DNA of 64,000 nucleotides from contig NC_064039.1 in NCBI RefSeq assembly GCF_932526225.1, positions 124,001 to 188,000 on the forward strand, read 5' to 3'. Shown here in pieces: positions 61,358-64,000 of the stretch. The notes below the pieces were generated by a model. The model saw only the letters and a program-made list of their open reading frames with translations. It was not told the origin of the DNA and did no database searches. The first letter of the stretch is position 1; each line of letters begins with the position of its first letter. The translations under genes were made by a program, and so were the position numbers. The DNA comes from Nematostella vectensis (taxonomy: Eukaryota > Cnidaria > Anthozoa > Actiniaria > Edwardsiidae).

Positions 61358-63184
61358 GTAAGCGCTGCTTTTAGAAAGAAAAAAGGTAGAAACATACGAT
61401 TTTTTAATACAATTTTATAGAATTATATTTTGAGTAGAAAATGCAAATAATTCCATATTATTCAACATTTTTCTGTATTGCTATCTTAAAGTGAGTAAGA
61501 AATTTTTCACAATAGCAAAAGGCATCCGTCTTTACTTCATACATAGCTTGTAGCTTGTAGGTAGTTTATGAAAATTGTTCACACGCTAGTTTTGCACCTT
61601 TTTCGCATTACTTTTTTAAGTCATGTACAAGAGGAAGAAAATTGTTTCTGGCTTTAAATATAGGATAGTTTTTAGTCTACCTGATGTTGACTCAACTTTT
61701 CAAGCATCAGTTGCCACATTAAGAAAAAAATATATTTTATCTATTTGTAGTTATAGTTTGAAATTGAATGTTTCATTTGTTGCCATGGGCAATGTTTTTA
61801 TTTCAAGGAACATGAAATATAGGTCAAAATTGAGTATAATAAAGATTTGCAAAGGTTGTATTGAATCTCTTTACATTTGAAAACTTCCATGTGGGGAAGG
61901 GTAGAGGTTTATTCTATTTGGACCGTGGAATGGTTATTGGCCTACTTTTTTTGCGAGCCAGAAAAAGATTGCAAGGGAATCGGCAAATCACAGCCGTTTT
62001 CATGCATGCGAGTACTATAAACAAGACGAACATTGTCTTAATTGAATTTCGGAGGACCATTTGATGTAATCCCTTTCATTTTGTTGGTGTACAGCATTCT
62101 AGTAAACGGCTTTTCATAGATTCTACAGCATCTTTTTAAAAAAAGACCGAAAATTAAAAACTATTTGCTTGGGAAATATATGGGAGAACGTGTGAATTAT
62201 AGTGCATCTCGCATGACGACTGACCTTTCAGCTTCAATTGATAATTGATGGTCTCAAGGCAAGATGTGCAGGGGGCAAAGAGGTATTCAGCCCCCAACTA
62301 TACCCTCTCACCTACAAAACAATATTTTGTTGCTATCTCATCCTTGGCATCCTTGACACATAATAATGACACATAATGTTATTCCTTCACAAAATCAACA
62401 AGTCACTTTGCAGGATACACAACGCATCGCTTTATTCTAGATCTTGTTGTAAGTACTTGGCAAGTCAATATTGAGGTCAATGTTAAGAGCACAATATCGC
62501 AGACAAAGCAGTATCTGGTTAAAAATAATACTTTAGCACATAAGATATTATTTGTTTATATCTATTCGTTGCCATAGAAACTTAAACGAGGGAAATACTA
62601 TGGAATGACCGAGAAAGCTATCGTAATATTATAATAGATTTTTCATATATCTACCAACGCTGAGCTAGTTTTCACAAGTTGTCAAGAGTTCTTTATCGTG
62701 TAGACAGGTGATACTGGCTTTGTTAAACAAAATATGTGATTTTGCAGCGATCTTTCGGGGGCGGATAACAGGATCTACGAACACAGGTTACTCGGACACA
62801 AAGGGGGCTGTGATATTTATTTTATTTGATATCTATCTTATTTATCGCACTAAAAACAGACACATTTTCAGTTTTCCTGAATTGCGGTCCTTTATACACC
62901 ATCCAGCGCATCTCCTTTCTGAATATATTCATGCCCAGTTGTTATTAGGATGTGATGCTGGTCCACTAGCGTCAGACCCCCTAAGTGATGGCAGAAGCGG
63001 AAAAAAGGGATATACCCTAAAATAAAGGAAGATCACCCCCGTCTACTTTAATGGATAAGGGAAGATGTCACTTCTAGATGTCACTTCTTGTGAGATGTCA
63101 CCGGTGTAAATTGTGCCACGCAAAAATAGTTGATTATTGAAGTGTCGGTTGTGCAAATAAAAAAATGTTTGTAAATGTGATCAA
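61358..63184. other. No further exon recognised
   Basis: AT-rich sequence after the signal-peptide exon. It contains frames at 61623-61880, 61861-62064 and 62708-63025 without recognisable domains. It may be the intron of the preceding gene. Confidence 0.45.
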
Positions 63185-63570
63185 TAGCTGAAAGGCTGTA
63201 CAATCCTTGTGATCAATAGTTGAAGGTTTGCAAGCCACGTGATCAATAGCCGAAGCTTTGCAAGCCACGTGATCATTAACTGAAGGCTTTGCAACCTACG
63301 TGATCAAGAGCTTGAGGTTTTGCAAGCCACGTGATCATTAGCTAAAGGCTTTGCAAGCCACGTGATCATTAGCTGAATGCTTTGCAAGCCAAGTGATCAA
63401 TAGCTGAAGGCTTTGCAAGCCACGTGATCATTAGCTGAATGCTTTGCAAGCCACGTGATCAATAGCTAAAGGTTTTGCAAGCCCCTGATTTTTAGTTGAA
63501 GGCTTTGCAAGCCACGTGATCATTAGCTGAAGACTTTACAATCCACGTGATCAATAACTAAAGGGTTTAC
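63185..63570. repeat. 31-bp minisatellite carrying CACGTG in most units
   Basis: About 12 units of GCAAGCCACGTGATCATTAG followed by CTGAAGGCTTT. Most units keep CCACGTGATC, giving roughly eight E-box palindromes in less than 400 bp immediately upstream of the OTU-like frame. Confidence 0.9.
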
Positions 63571-63630
63571 ATATTTGCTCGGAGCGAGCGCAGCGAGCGG
63601 GGATCTGAATTTCCAAATTTAAGAGGAGTT

Positions 63631-64000
63631 ATGGATTGCAATAGCTGTAGCAAGGAATGTATTTTACCCTGGAATGTTTTAATCCAAAAGCTGGCATTGA
63701 TTAGTTTAGTACCTCATGACGTGGGAGGTGGTGGTGCATGCTTTTTTCGTGCCTTTTCACATCAATTTTTTGGTAATCCAGAATTGCATCATCATATACG
63801 TCTTAGTGGTGTAAATCACTTAAGTAACCATCCAGAGCTCTATGTAGAAAGTTTTGGTGGTGATTCTTGGCAAGGTTACATAACTGAAATGTCCAAATCG
63901 GGGACATGGTGTGATAACCTTATTATACAAGCAGTGTCTAATACATTTAATTGCGTGATACATATAACTGACTCCACCCAAGGGTCACCTGCAACCATTA
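63631..64000 (+). CDS. OTU-family cysteine protease-like protein, N-terminal part
   Basis: An open frame from ATG at 63631 runs off the window end (123 codons visible). The protein begins MDCNSCSKECILPWNVL and contains the OTU core: VPHDVGGGGACFFRAFSH (Asp and nucleophile Cys), FFGNPELHHHIR, NHPELYVESFGGDSWQGY, SGTWCDNLIIQAVSNTFNC and IHITDS. This layout matches OTU domains that are widespread in cnidarian and other invertebrate genomes, often in mobile elements such as Helitrons, as well as host deubiquitinases. OTU enzymes cleave ubiquitin chains. The catalytic His region would lie just beyond the window. Host gene versus transposon cannot be decided here. Confidence 0.82.
   Translation, partial: MDCNSCSKECILPWNVLIQKLALISLVPHDVGGGGACFFRAFSHQFFGNPELHHHIRLSGVNHLSNHPELYVESFGGDSWQGYITEMSKSGTWCDNLIIQAVSNTFNCVIHITDSTQGSPATI

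Noticed and set aside
62708-63025. Second exon of the signal-peptide gene
   Set aside because: With the required phase 1 the frame from the acceptor at 62707 stops after 11 codons, and the longer frame has no domain.

Overview
The window is from an intron-rich, animal-like nuclear genome of moderate-to-low GC. It has GT-AG introns, many short inverted-repeat transposons and very abundant minisatellites. A rhotekin orthologue, a trunk-like cystine-knot ligand, a membrane CYB5R and a patatin-like lipase point to an early-branching metazoan. My best guess is an anthozoan cnidarian such as a sea anemone. That is inference from gene content, not proof.

Layout: 1-3.2 kb holds two minisatellites (45 bp and 31 bp units). 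3.2-11.6 kb has no supported gene. 11.64-12.87 kb (+) is a secreted trunk/noggin-like cystine-knot protein whose first coding exon is only three codons. 14.05-20.09 kb (-) is an eight-exon KH-domain protein with one apparent single-base frameshift. It carries a TTAA-flanked element in an intron and has a minisatellite grown from its last codons. 20.5-22.7 kb has a 62 bp array and an inverted duplication. 22.8-32.2 kb (+) is a complete nine-exon rhotekin (480 aa). 34.1-37.5 kb (+) is a broken Sel1-repeat/MYND gene. 38.0-44.8 kb (-) is a four-exon patatin-like phospholipase (884 aa) with many membrane helices between Ser and Asp. 47.0-58.9 kb (+) is a complete NADH-cytochrome b5 reductase (299 aa, eight coding exons). 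59-63.6 kb is mostly empty apart from a signal-peptide exon and a CACGTG-bearing repeat. The window ends inside an OTU-protease-like reading frame. Exon models were built by hand from splice signals, codon phase and protein similarity. Phases agree across all junctions of rhotekin, CYB5R and the patatin gene.

The most unusual signal is that the minisatellites in these genes are not random intronic repeats. In at least seven places the repeat unit is a copy of the adjacent exon-intron boundary (exon end plus donor, or acceptor plus exon start), amplified into the intron. The extreme case is CYB5R intron 6 (52732-57418). Almost the whole intron is two arrays: about 49 copies of a 76 bp unit made of the last 45 coding bases plus the donor, and then about 8 copies of a ~74 bp unit made from the acceptor and exon start. 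The same theme is seen in rhotekin introns 3, 5, 6 and 8, CYB5R intron 3 and patatin intron 2. Several of these junctions have the AG|GT form that could act as both acceptor and donor.
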